Shown piece by piece: positions 8,168-15,872 of a stretch of 20,093 bases of DNA (its first letter is position 1; each line of letters begins with the position of its first letter). Where the stretch lies: positions 1 through 20,093 of the forward strand of contig JBGOVA010000062.1 of the NCBI GenBank assembly GCA_041477875.1, read 5' to 3'. The stretch is from SZUA-430 sp041477875. Its GTDB lineage: Bacteria > Pseudomonadota > Alphaproteobacteria > Micropepsales > Micropepsaceae. Position numbers and translations under genes: made by a program. A model generated the notes under the pieces. That model was not told the origin of the DNA, did not search any database, and saw only the letters and a list, made by a program, of their open reading frames with translations.

Positions 8168-8273
8168 GCGATTGAATAGTTGGTGGCGGATCGGCGCTAG
8201 GCGCGTGTCTTAGGGTGCAACGGCAAAAAAATGCGGTCCAGGCCGAAACGGCGACAAGGATCGGGAGGACAAA

Positions 8274-9167
8274 ATGGAAATCGGGAACTGGAAATCCGTC
8301 GCGGGTATGACGGAAACGTATCGCAAGGCGCGCGAACTCGGCCTTGAAAGCAACATAGCGGAATACGAAGCATTCGGTTTCACGGTCATCGACCCGGAAA
8401 AGACCGGTGCGCCGAAGGATTTCGGCAGACGCCTGCTCGACGTGACGATGAGCATCGCGGACAAGGAAGACCGCGCGGCCGTCGGCCTCAACAAGCACGA
8501 GAATCGCCCGGCCTACGGCCGCCAGCTGTTTCAGCTTCTGGCCAAAGATCCGATCTACATGGACGCGATGATGAACCCCGTGGTGCAGACCATGGGCAAG
8601 TACATGATGGGCAATTCGATGCGGCTGCTCAGCATGGTCGCCTTCGTCAAAGACGGCGTGGCGCGCTCGACGCACGTGCACACCGATTCAGTCGGCGTGC
8701 CTTCGCCCCTGCCCGCTTACGGCAGCGTGTGCAACATCAGCTGGATTCTGACCGACTACACGAAGGAAAAGGGTTCGCTGTGTTTCGTGCCGGGAAGCCA
8801 CCGTTTTTGCCGGCATCCGACCGATGTCGACCAGCCGAAATTCATGGGCGGCACGGGAGACGATGATCTCTACGTGCCGTTGACCGCCAAGCCGGGTTCG
8901 CTCGCCCTCTTCCACGGCAATATGTGGCATGGATCCTATCCGAAGACGACCGACGAACTTCGCGTTCATATCGTCGTCGGTTTTTGCCGCAACTATTACA
9001 ATCCGGCCGAGAGCTACGCCGACCTCGACGAGGCGATCGTGAAACGTGGCGGCCCGGATTTCGCGCGGCAAGTCGGCCGCATGGCGTGGCAAGGCTATGG
9101 CGCGGCCGGACCCGATCTTGAAAAACTGATGTCGGTGCGCCCGGCCTATCAGACGCAATACGGCTGA
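8274..9167 (+). CDS. Phytanoyl-CoA dioxygenase (PhyH)-family Fe(II)/2-oxoglutarate oxygenase
   Basis: A 297-residue PhyH-family oxygenase, which couples decarboxylation of 2-oxoglutarate to hydroxylation of a substrate, in the cytoplasm. The iron-binding triad is visible: H136-T-D138 in T-H-V-H-T-D-S, and the distal H219 in F-H-G-N-M-W-H-G-S-Y. R230 (E-L-R-V-H) is 11 residues after it, at the place that usually salt-bridges 2-oxoglutarate. F-V-P-G-S-H-R-F (171-178) is also characteristic. GGGAGGA lies 4 bases before the ATG. The gene opens a tight run with the SCP2-like, crotonase-fold, Lnt-like and acylase genes. PhyH enzymes act on acyl-CoAs (alpha-hydroxylation of branched chains), ectoine, phosphonates, halogenated or terpenoid compounds; the surrounding ligase and dehydrogenases make an acyl-CoA or terpenoid substrate more likely, as inference. 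Confidence 0.88.
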   Translation: MEIGNWKSVAGMTETYRKARELGLESNIAEYEAFGFTVIDPEKTGAPKDFGRRLLDVTMSIADKEDRAAVGLNKHENRPAYGRQLFQLLAKDPIYMDAMMNPVVQTMGKYMMGNSMRLLSMVAFVKDGVARSTHVHTDSVGVPSPLPAYGSVCNISWILTDYTKEKGSLCFVPGSHRFCRHPTDVDQPKFMGGTGDDDLYVPLTAKPGSLALFHGNMWHGSYPKTTDELRVHIVVGFCRNYYNPAESYADLDEAIVKRGGPDFARQVGRMAWQGYGAAGPDLEKLMSVRPAYQTQYG

Positions 9168-9184
9168 TCGGAGGCGGCCCGCAC

Positions 9185-9607
9185 ATGAGTCGGAAAATCG
9201 AATTCGCAAGTCCGGAATGGCTCGCCGCGCTGAAAGCGTTGATCCTGCGCTATATGGAGAAGGCAGGCCCGGGTATCACGCTCAGCATCTGCGAGGTCTT
9301 CACCGGCGTTCCCAAGCACCTCGACAAGCACGGGAACGGCATCATCTCGTGGTATTGCCGCATCGCCGACGGAAAGCTCACCTTCGAAGAGGGCGAGATT
9401 CCGGACGCCGACATCAAGTCCGTGTGCGACTACACATTCATCCTGCCGTTCGCGCGCATGAAGGTCGAGCCGTCGACCATGGCCGAATACGAGAAGATGC
9501 AGGCCGAAGGCGTGCGGGCGGGAAAGCTGAAGCGCGAAGGCGATCGCAGCAAAGTGCCGCCGGCGTTCTACGGCATGCACAACGAATTGGCCGAAATCAC
9601 CGCCTGA
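9185..9607 (+). CDS. Small SCP2-like (sterol/acyl carrier fold) protein, tentative
   Basis: A 140-residue soluble protein, no signal peptide or membrane segment. The middle reads W-Y-C-R-I-A-D-G-K-L-T-F-E-E-G-E then P-D-A-D-I-K-S-V-C-D-Y, matching the usual SCP2 pattern of a strand, D-G, a strand rich in E-G, P-D-A-D-hydrophobic and a short helix. That resemblance is by eye, so the family call is tentative. SCP2-fold proteins bind sterols, fatty acids or acyl-CoAs in a hydrophobic tunnel. The tail (about 95-140) is charged and ends in H-N-E-L-A-E-I-T-A. GGAGG precedes the ATG, and the gene sits 17 bases after the dioxygenase and 13 bases before the crotonase-fold gene, so it is almost certainly co-transcribed. 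A role presenting a hydrophobic acyl-CoA intermediate to the two flanking enzymes fits but is inference. Confidence 0.6.
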   Translation: MSRKIEFASPEWLAALKALILRYMEKAGPGITLSICEVFTGVPKHLDKHGNGIISWYCRIADGKLTFEEGEIPDADIKSVCDYTFILPFARMKVEPSTMAEYEKMQAEGVRAGKLKREGDRSKVPPAFYGMHNELAEITA

Positions 9608-9620
9608 AGGAGCCATCTCG

Positions 9621-10511
9621 ATGACCTCGCAGCCGATCGTTTATGAGAAGCCGGAACCCGGCATCGCGCGCATCTGGCTCAACCGCCCGGAAGCGGCCAA
9701 CGCGCAGGACACGCAGTTTCTCTATGAGTTGAGCGCGGCGCTGGATCGCGGCGCGCGCGAAGACGACGTGCGCGTGATCATCGTGGCGGCGAAGGGCAAA
9801 CACTTCTCGGCCGGCCACGACGTGCGAGAGCGCAATCATCACGAAACGCAAGATCGCTACACACCGATCGGCAATTCCAATCAACATCATCGGGCCGGCG
9901 CCGAAGGGCGCATGTCGCGCGAGGAGGAGCTTTATACCGGCCTGTCGGAGCGCTGGCGCAACTTGCCGAAGCCCACGATCGCGGCGGTGCACGGCAAGTG
10001 CGTGTCGGGCGGCCTTTTGTTGTGCTGGCCATGCGACCTCATCATCGCGAGCGACGACGCGCAGTTCCAAGAGGTCACCGTTGCGATGGGGATTGCGGGC
10101 GTCGAATGGTTCGCGCATCCGTGGGAAATGGGCGCGCGCAAGGCCAAAGAGATGCTGATGACCGGCGCCCCGATCGGCGCGGAAGAAGCCCGCCAGCTCG
10201 GCATGGTCAACAAAGTCGTGCCGCGCGATCAGCTTGAAGCGGCGACGCTCGAGATGGCTCGTACGATCGCGCGCCAGCCAACATTCGCAACCAAGATGGC
10301 CAAGATGGCGGTCAATGCGGCGCAAGACGCGGCAGGGCGGCATGCGGCCATGCAAGTCGCCTTCGCGCTCCATCACTTGGGTCACGCGCATTGGATGGAG
10401 GTCAGCGGCGTGCCTGTTCACGCGGAGGGCATCCATTCGAGCGTGAAGAAGAGCTACGCGCCGGGCGATGAGCCCTTCCGCGCGCCCAGGCCGAAACTCG
10501 TCGGCGAATAA
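9621..10511 (+). CDS. Crotonase-fold (enoyl-CoA hydratase/isomerase family) protein with altered active site
   Basis: A 296-residue crotonase-superfamily protein. The two oxyanion-hole segments are present: H61-F-S-A-G-H-D and G125-K-C-V-S-G-G131. Aligned by eye to rat mitochondrial enoyl-CoA hydratase, the two catalytic glutamates (Glu144 and Glu164) fall on L133 and T152, so simple hydratase chemistry is unlikely. A distinctive block follows, A-M-G-I-A-G-V-E-W-F-A-H-P-W-E with G-A-R-K-A-K-E, and a His-rich C-terminal region (H-H-L-G-H-A-H-W). From memory, crotonase paralogues with the same V-E-x-x-A-H-P-W-E block occur in mycobacteria, annotated only generically, so this looks like a real subfamily rather than a damaged gene. 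Candidate chemistries are CoA thioester hydrolysis, isomerisation, C-C cleavage or decarboxylation. Start ATG 9621 has AAGGAG 8 bases upstream, overlapping the previous stop. Confidence 0.85.
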   Translation: MTSQPIVYEKPEPGIARIWLNRPEAANAQDTQFLYELSAALDRGAREDDVRVIIVAAKGKHFSAGHDVRERNHHETQDRYTPIGNSNQHHRAGAEGRMSREEELYTGLSERWRNLPKPTIAAVHGKCVSGGLLLCWPCDLIIASDDAQFQEVTVAMGIAGVEWFAHPWEMGARKAKEMLMTGAPIGAEEARQLGMVNKVVPRDQLEAATLEMARTIARQPTFATKMAKMAVNAAQDAAGRHAAMQVAFALHHLGHAHWMEVSGVPVHAEGIHSSVKKSYAPGDEPFRAPRPKLVGE

Positions 10512-10533
10512 TCGCAACACCGGGGAGCGAGAC

Positions 10534-12075
10534 ATGACCCAAGTCGAAACCGTCAGCCCAGGCATCAAGCTCTCGCCGCAATGGATGGCGTTGGCGCGGG
10601 TTGCCGGTGGGATCGCTCTCGCGGCGTCGAGCGGCGTCATCGCCACGCTTGCCTTTCCCGCTTACGAAATCTGGCCGCTGATCTTCGTCGCCTTCATTCC
10701 GCTCGCGATCGCGCAGCACCGCGTCCTCCCCATCGCATGGTCGCCGCTCGTGCCCGGTGTCACGGTCGGCGCCTATTTCTCCGGTCAACTCTCGGCGGGC
10801 CTAGCCGACGGTAACGTCGCTTGGTTCATCCAGCTGTGGCCCGTTTATGTGATGGTCCTGATTGCGCTGCTGTGCTGGCCAGGGCGCCGGTTCCATGCGC
10901 GTACCGGGTATCGGTGGCTTGCGATCTCGTTTCCCCTCGCGTGGACCGCGATCGACGCGGCACGCGCGTTCTCCGGCGTTGATGTGCTCGCCGGAACGTG
11001 GGGCAATGTTGCCTATGCGCTTTACGAGCAAGCATGGCTGCTGCAACCACTTTCGATCTTCGGCATTTTCGGCGCGGAACTGCTGATCCTCGTCATCAAC
11101 TTTGCACTGGCTTACGCCGCCATCGCGGCGCTCGATCGGGCTTGGCCGCCGAGCGATGTGCCAGCAATCGACATGTCCGTCGCACTGCGCACCCTTGCGG
11201 CCGTTGCGCTCGTAGCGGCCGGATGGGTGGCGCTTTCGCTGATCCTGTTTGACCCGCAGCCCGGAACACTGCGGGTGGCGACGGTGCAATCGAATGCGCC
11301 GATCGACGCGGAAGAAGAGCTTCAGCGGGTGATGACCGCCACGCGCGAACTGGGGGCCAAGGGCGCAAAGATCGTCGTGTGGCGCGAGGGTGGATTGAAG
11401 TTCGATCCGCTGCACGAGCGCACCGACATGCTCAAGACACTCGCGCGGGAAAGCGGCGCCTATCTCGCTATCGGCTATCGCATCAACGAGGCAAACGGCT
11501 TGCGGCGCAACGAAGCGGTTGTGTTCTCACCGACGGGCGAGACCTACGGGCCCTATGGCAAGTCGCATCCGGGACGCTTTGCCGGCGATCAGAGCGACAC
11601 CGGCGGAACCTACAAGGTCTACGATACGGCGCTCGGGCGCATCGCGACGATCATTTGCTATGACCTCGACTTCACCGACACCGCGCGCGAGATGGCGCGG
11701 CGCGGCGCGAAATTCATCGCCGTGCCGTCGAACGACGTGCCGGCGATCGCGACGACGCATTACACCCACCTGGTCTTCCGCGCGATAGAGAACGGTCTAC
11801 CGCTGGCCAAGGCCGACAGCCTGTTCGACACGGCGATCATCGATCCGAGCGGACGCATCCTGGCGCGCAACGTCAACAACGTGACGATGGCCGAAGCGAA
11901 GGCGATCGTCGAAGCGCGCAGTTTGCCGACGCAGACGCTGATCGCCGACGTGCCGCTGGGCCACGGCGACACTCTTTCTGTGCGCTTTGGCGATTGGATC
12001 GGGTGGGTTGCGATTGTCCTAGCGCTGGCCGGTGTGGGGCTGCGGTTCATGCCGACGACCCCACGTCGAGGCTGA
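10534..12075 (+). CDS. Apolipoprotein N-acyltransferase (Lnt)-like membrane nitrilase
   Basis: A 513-residue protein with the Lnt layout: a multi-helix N-terminal membrane half (helices within about 18-240, with F-P-A-Y-E-I-W-P-L-I-F), a nitrilase domain (about 245-475), and a final membrane helix (about 488-505). The nitrilase Glu-Lys-Cys triad is intact: E285 (V-V-W-R-E-G-G), K343 (Y-G-K-S-H) and C375 (I-I-C-Y-D). Two places differ from textbook Lnt: the Lys loop continues S-H-P-G-R-F-A-G-D instead of a P-F-G-E form, and the stretch after the cysteine reads P-S-N-D-V-P-A-I rather than the usual N-D-A-W-F-G. Lnt N-acylates the N-terminal cysteine of lipoproteins at the outer face of the inner membrane. 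Here it sits 36 bases before a predicted lipoprotein acylase, inside a catabolic operon. It may be a specialised Lnt or a membrane amidase or acyltransferase. Start ATG 10534 has GGGGAG upstream. Confidence 0.8.
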   Translation: MTQVETVSPGIKLSPQWMALARVAGGIALAASSGVIATLAFPAYEIWPLIFVAFIPLAIAQHRVLPIAWSPLVPGVTVGAYFSGQLSAGLADGNVAWFIQLWPVYVMVLIALLCWPGRRFHARTGYRWLAISFPLAWTAIDAARAFSGVDVLAGTWGNVAYALYEQAWLLQPLSIFGIFGAELLILVINFALAYAAIAALDRAWPPSDVPAIDMSVALRTLAAVALVAAGWVALSLILFDPQPGTLRVATVQSNAPIDAEEELQRVMTATRELGAKGAKIVVWREGGLKFDPLHERTDMLKTLARESGAYLAIGYRINEANGLRRNEAVVFSPTGETYGPYGKSHPGRFAGDQSDTGGTYKVYDTALGRIATIICYDLDFTDTAREMARRGAKFIAVPSNDVPAIATTHYTHLVFRAIENGLPLAKADSLFDTAIIDPSGRILARNVNNVTMAEAKAIVEARSLPTQTLIADVPLGHGDTLSVRFGDWIGWVAIVLALAGVGLRFMPTTPRRG

Positions 12076-12111
12076 GCCGGCGTTCAACGCCAGCGTCAAG
12101 GGGGCGGCTTC

Positions 12112-14205
12112 ATGACCATGCGTGTCCTCCTTGCTCTGTTCACGGCGGTTGGCATTGTCGCTGTTGCGTCATGCGCAGAGGCGAAGTCCGCAGACAGCAC
12201 TGCGCCGCGCGCCGAGATCATCTGGGATGTCTGGGGCGTTCCCCATATCTTTGCCAAGGCGGACGAGGATTTGTTCTACGCGCTCGGTTGGGCGTCGATG
12301 CACAACCACGCGGCGGTGATGCTGCGGCTCTACGGACAGGCGCGCGGGCGGGCCGCGGAGTACTGGGGCGAGAGCTGGCTTTCTTCCGATCAGCAAGTTC
12401 GCACCTTGCGCATTCCGCAGCGGGCGGACGCTGCGCTTGCGGCGCAAGCGCCGGCGTTTCGCGAAAAGCTTGAAGCCTTTGCGGACGGCGTCAACGCGTT
12501 TGCGGCGGCGCATCCTGAGAAAGTCGACGCGGAACTCGCGCAAGTTTTGCCCGTCGGCGCGGTCGATCTTTTGGCGCATCAGCAACGATCGGGCGTGCTG
12601 CCCTTCGCGCTCGCCGCGATGGGTGAAACAGCGAATGCCTGGAATTCGCACGGCTCGAACGCATGGGCGCTAGCCCCCGTGCGTACGAAGACCGGCCACG
12701 CGATGCTCGTCATGAACCCGCACATCCCGTGGGGCGAGGCGGCATTCGGCGGCTTGTTCCGCGTGTTCGAGGTCGACCTGAAGTCGCCGAGCATCAATTT
12801 TTACGGCGCGGTTCAAGTCGGTAATCCCGTTCCGAGCGGCGGTTTCAACGAACACCTGGGTTACACGCATACCGTCAACACGCTCGACGACACCGATGTT
12901 TACGCCTTGACGTTGGCCGAAGGCGGCTACCGCTTCGACGGACAGATCGCCAAATTCGACGAAAGCCAAGAGACGATCCCCGTGCGGACGAAAGATGGTG
13001 GCTTTTCCGAGCGCCCCCTCACAGTGCGCTGGTCGGTGCATGGACCGGTGATGGCCGAGGCAAAGGGACAAGCCCTCGCGCTACGCCTGGGCGGGATCGA
13101 CCAACCGCTCCAGTTGCAGCAGTTTTGGGACATGGCCTGCGCCCGTAATTTCGCGGCGTGGCGCGACGCGGTGGCCCGGCTGCAGATTCCGAAATCGAAC
13201 CTGGTTTATGCCGACGCAAAGGGTCACATCTTCTACTTGGCGGGCGGACGAATTCCGAATCGCGGCAGCGGCGACTACACGTTTTGGTCGGGCATCGTTC
13301 CGGGCGACAGTTCTGCGACGCTGTGGACGAAGACGCTGCCGATGACGGCACTGCCGCAAGCCGTCGATCCGCCGTCGGGCTGGCTGCAGAACGCCAACGA
13401 CCCGCCGTGGTCGGTGACGGATCCACCGGCGTTTTCGCCCAAAGACTTTCCGACTTGGATGTCGCCGCGCACCATGTCGTTTCGCGCGCAGCGCTCGACG
13501 GAAATGATCACGCACGAGAAATTCGATCTCGACGCGCTGGCGGCGGCGAAGCTCTCGACGCGATCCGAACTCGCCGACCGCATTCTCGACGACCTTTTGC
13601 CGGCGGCGCGCACGACGGGCAGCGATCGCGCGCAGCGCGCGGCCGACGTGCTCGCAGCGTGGGATCGCACCGCCGATGCCGCCAGCCGCGGCGCGGTACT
13701 GTTCTTTGCGTGGGCCGACAAGTTCTTGGCCAAGCCGGACTTCGCCCAACCCTGGTCGGCCGACCTGGCGCTTGCTACTCCGGACGGTCTTGCCGATCCC
13801 GCAGCGGCGGTTGCGATGCTTGATGCCGCGGCCGGCGAAGTCGAGGCGAACTACGGCAAGCTCGACGTCGCATTCGGCGAGATCTACCGCCTGCGGTGGC
13901 GCAACGGCATCGACCTGCCCGCAAACGGCGCCTCGGGAAAGTACGGCATCTTCCGCGTTACCGAGTATCAGCCCGATCCCGCCGGCAAACGCCACGCTGT
14001 CCAAGGCGATTCATTTGTCGCGCTCATGGAGTTTGGCCATCCGGTGCGCGCGAAAGTGCTCGTCTCTTACGGCAATGCGAGCGATCCGGCGTCGCCGCAT
14101 GACGGCGACCAGCTGCGCCTCTATTCCGAAAAGCGGTTGCGCCCAGTTTGGCGAACGCGGCCTGAGATCGAAGCACACGTTGAAGCGCGCGAAGTCTTGC
14201 GCTGA
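12112..14205 (+). CDS. Penicillin/N-acyl-homoserine-lactone acylase-family Ntn hydrolase, probable lipoprotein
   Basis: A 697-residue precursor of the Ntn-hydrolase acylase family (Pfam penicillin amidase). These cut themselves into alpha and beta chains, and the new N-terminal serine of beta attacks an acyl amide. The predicted junction is G181/S182 in S-H-G-S-N-A-W-A. H204 in M-N-P-H-I-P-W-G is beta-residue 23, the same spacing as in PvdQ-type acylases, and Q-N-A-N-D-P-P-W (426-433) supplies the expected Asn. N-P-H-x-P-W-G, L-G-Y-T-H-T-V-N and S-N-L-V-Y-A-D place it nearer the AHL/aculeacin/cephalosporin acylase branch than penicillin G acylase. The N-terminus is an export signal ending V18-A-S-C21, a lipobox, so it may be lipid-anchored in the envelope. 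Removal of fatty acyl chains from N-acyl compounds is the likely reaction; AHL specificity is unproven. AAGGGGG lies upstream of the ATG. It ends the five-gene run. Confidence 0.85.
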   Translation: MTMRVLLALFTAVGIVAVASCAEAKSADSTAPRAEIIWDVWGVPHIFAKADEDLFYALGWASMHNHAAVMLRLYGQARGRAAEYWGESWLSSDQQVRTLRIPQRADAALAAQAPAFREKLEAFADGVNAFAAAHPEKVDAELAQVLPVGAVDLLAHQQRSGVLPFALAAMGETANAWNSHGSNAWALAPVRTKTGHAMLVMNPHIPWGEAAFGGLFRVFEVDLKSPSINFYGAVQVGNPVPSGGFNEHLGYTHTVNTLDDTDVYALTLAEGGYRFDGQIAKFDESQETIPVRTKDGGFSERPLTVRWSVHGPVMAEAKGQALALRLGGIDQPLQLQQFWDMACARNFAAWRDAVARLQIPKSNLVYADAKGHIFYLAGGRIPNRGSGDYTFWSGIVPGDSSATLWTKTLPMTALPQAVDPPSGWLQNANDPPWSVTDPPAFSPKDFPTWMSPRTMSFRAQRSTEMITHEKFDLDALAAAKLSTRSELADRILDDLLPAARTTGSDRAQRAADVLAAWDRTADAASRGAVLFFAWADKFLAKPDFAQPWSADLALATPDGLADPAAAVAMLDAAAGEVEANYGKLDVAFGEIYRLRWRNGIDLPANGASGKYGIFRVTEYQPDPAGKRHAVQGDSFVALMEFGHPVRAKVLVSYGNASDPASPHDGDQLRLYSEKRLRPVWRTRPEIEAHVEAREVLR

Positions 14206-15621
14206 TCACAATTTCGGATTCTTGTCCGCCCAAGGCTGCGCGCGTTCGAGCTGGGCCGCGAGACTGAACAGCAATTCTTCGGCACCGTAGCGCGCCGCGA
14301 AATGAAGACCGACCGGCAAGCCTTGCGCGGTCCAATGCAGTGGGACCGACATCGCCGGCTGGCCGGTCGCGTTGAAGATCTGACAATAGGGCGAGTAGGT
14401 TCTGACCACTTCGACGAAGGTTTCGGGATTTCTTGTGTTTGTGTCCGCGACGCCGAGCGCGATCGGCGGCTTGGCCAGGACGGGCGTCAGCAACATGTCG
14501 TAACGTTCGAAGAACGGCGCGACTTGGCGGCTCACGCTGTGAAGCGTCCGCATGGCGGCGGCATAATCAGCCGCGCTCGCCGCTTTTCCCGCTTCGTGAC
14601 AAAGCCAGGTGATGGGTTCGAGTTCATCGGCAGCAGGTGGGCGACCGCGCGCCGCGCAAGCAGCGTCGACCGTGGCGCGGATGTTCGCGCAAATGACCGT
14701 GGCCGCCGCCAAGCGCATGTCCTCGAAGGCATAGTCGGGGTAGGCCTCTTCGACGTGGTGACCGAGGGACTCGCACAAACGTGCCGTGGCGCGTGTGGCC
14801 GCAACGCATTCGGAATCAACGGGCACGCCGTTCGGCGTGCGATCGAAAACGGCGATCTTCAATTTTCCCGGCTCGCGCGTTGTCGCCGAGAGAAAACTCT
14901 GCGTTGGCGGCTGCGCGCTGTAGGGATCGCCGACGGCGGGTCCCGATGAAATGTCCAGCAGAAGCGCGCTGTCGCGGACACTGCGCGTGACGGCATGCTG
15001 CGTGCTCAAGCCGCCCCAACCCTCGCCTGCGGGTGCCACGGAAATGCGTCCGCGCGTGGGCTTCAAACCGAATATGCCGCAGCATGATGCCGGAATTCTG
15101 ATCGAACCACCCCCATCGGACGCGTGAGCGACAGGGACCATGCGCGCGGTGACGGCCGCCGCCGAGCCGCCGCTCGAGCCGCCCGCGGAGCGCGCTCCGT
15201 CCCATGGATTGCGCGTCGGACCGAACAACGTCGGCTCGGTCGAAAGGTTGAGACCGAATTCCGGTGTGTTGGATTTTCCCAAGAGGACAAGACCAGCACC
15301 GCGATACCGACGCACCGTGTCGCTGTCAGTTTCGGCGGGCGTGTTTGCGAGCAGACGCGAGCCCGCCGTCGTCGGCACGCCCTTCATCGCGGCCGTGATG
15401 TCTTTGATCAGCATCGGAACGCCAGAGAGCGGGCCGGCGGGCAAGCCGTTTTTTACTGCCGTACGCGCTTGGTCATAGAGTTTCGTGACAACGGCGTTGA
15501 GTTTGGGATTCAACGCCTCGATCCGGCCGATGGACGCTTCGAGCAGTTCGAGCGCCGAAATTTTCTTTCGCGCCACCAGATCCGCCAGTCCGACCGCGTC
15601 GAAGCCTTCGAACTCAGTCAT
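14206..15621 (-). CDS. Amidase-signature-family hydrolase
   Basis: A 471-residue amidase of the Ser-cisSer-Lys type. K73 (M-L-I-K-D-I), the S149-S150 pair in G-G-S-S-G-G-S, and nucleophile S173 in S-D-G-G-G-S-I-R-I-P-A are all present, followed by C-G-I-F-G-L-K-P-T-R-G-R. Length is usual. By memory, the region around residues 138-192 resembles the NylA (6-aminohexanoate cyclic-dimer hydrolase) branch, but this family is broad and includes aryl, fatty-acid-amide and nitrile-pathway amidases. No signal peptide is seen, so cytoplasmic. ATG 15621 is chosen; GTG 15663 upstream in frame would add 14 unremarkable residues. The stop codon directly abuts that of the acylase on the other strand, leaving no intergenic base. 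The gene is divergent from the TonB-dependent receptor and may share its control region. Confidence 0.9.
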   Translation of the reverse strand: MTEFEGFDAVGLADLVARKKISALELLEASIGRIEALNPKLNAVVTKLYDQARTAVKNGLPAGPLSGVPMLIKDITAAMKGVPTTAGSRLLANTPAETDSDTVRRYRGAGLVLLGKSNTPEFGLNLSTEPTLFGPTRNPWDGARSAGGSSGGSAAAVTARMVPVAHASDGGGSIRIPASCCGIFGLKPTRGRISVAPAGEGWGGLSTQHAVTRSVRDSALLLDISSGPAVGDPYSAQPPTQSFLSATTREPGKLKIAVFDRTPNGVPVDSECVAATRATARLCESLGHHVEEAYPDYAFEDMRLAAATVICANIRATVDAACAARGRPPAADELEPITWLCHEAGKAASAADYAAAMRTLHSVSRQVAPFFERYDMLLTPVLAKPPIALGVADTNTRNPETFVEVVRTYSPYCQIFNATGQPAMSVPLHWTAQGLPVGLHFAARYGAEELLFSLAAQLERAQPWADKNPKL

Positions 15622-15818
15622 GGCGGGCCCACCTTTTCTCGCGAATTCTACCCCATGAGACACAGCCGCCGGATGTACCCGCCAGGCCGGACCGGCCTTT
15701 TTCGTCGGGGCGCTGGCGGTCCTTGTGGCCCTGGCTCAACAACGTGCCGAAATACAACCAAAACGCGCTGAATCGTAGAGGGTTCGGGGGTTCGTGGTGT
15801 CTTCGCTCTGAGGTCGGT

Positions 15819-15833
15819 GTGCGTTCGACGCAC
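15819..15833 (+). promoter_or_regulatory. Perfect 6-bp inverted repeat upstream of receptor gene
   Basis: GTGCGT-TCG-ACGCAC, a perfect dyad about 60 bases before the receptor start. It could be a protein operator or a small leader hairpin. It is short enough to arise by chance. Confidence 0.35.
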
Positions 15834-15851
15834 CACCTGGCGGGTAGGCGA

Positions 15852-15872
15852 GCATGCCCAAATAAGGCGTGC
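15852..15872 (+). promoter_or_regulatory. Leader stem-loop directly before receptor ribosome site
   Basis: GCATGCC, a 7-base loop CAAATAA, then GGCGTGC, which pairs over all seven positions if one G-U pair is allowed. The stem ends one base before the ribosome site GAGGGGAG, so it could influence translation initiation of the receptor. Confidence 0.4.

Noticed and set aside
8168..8273. Search for a promoter or terminator between the TetR and dioxygenase genes
   Set aside because: TTGAAT and CGCTAG can be placed 17 bases apart but the -10 match is poor, and no hairpin with a T-run is present.
12075..12100. Small inverted repeat (GGCGTT-C-AACGCC) after the Lnt-like gene
   Set aside because: A one-base loop as written, no T-run, and the acylase start follows closely in the same operon; not a credible terminator.
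13081..14004. 307-codon minus-strand frame
   Set aside because: Antisense to the acylase, Arg-rich, no recognisable domain or ribosome site.
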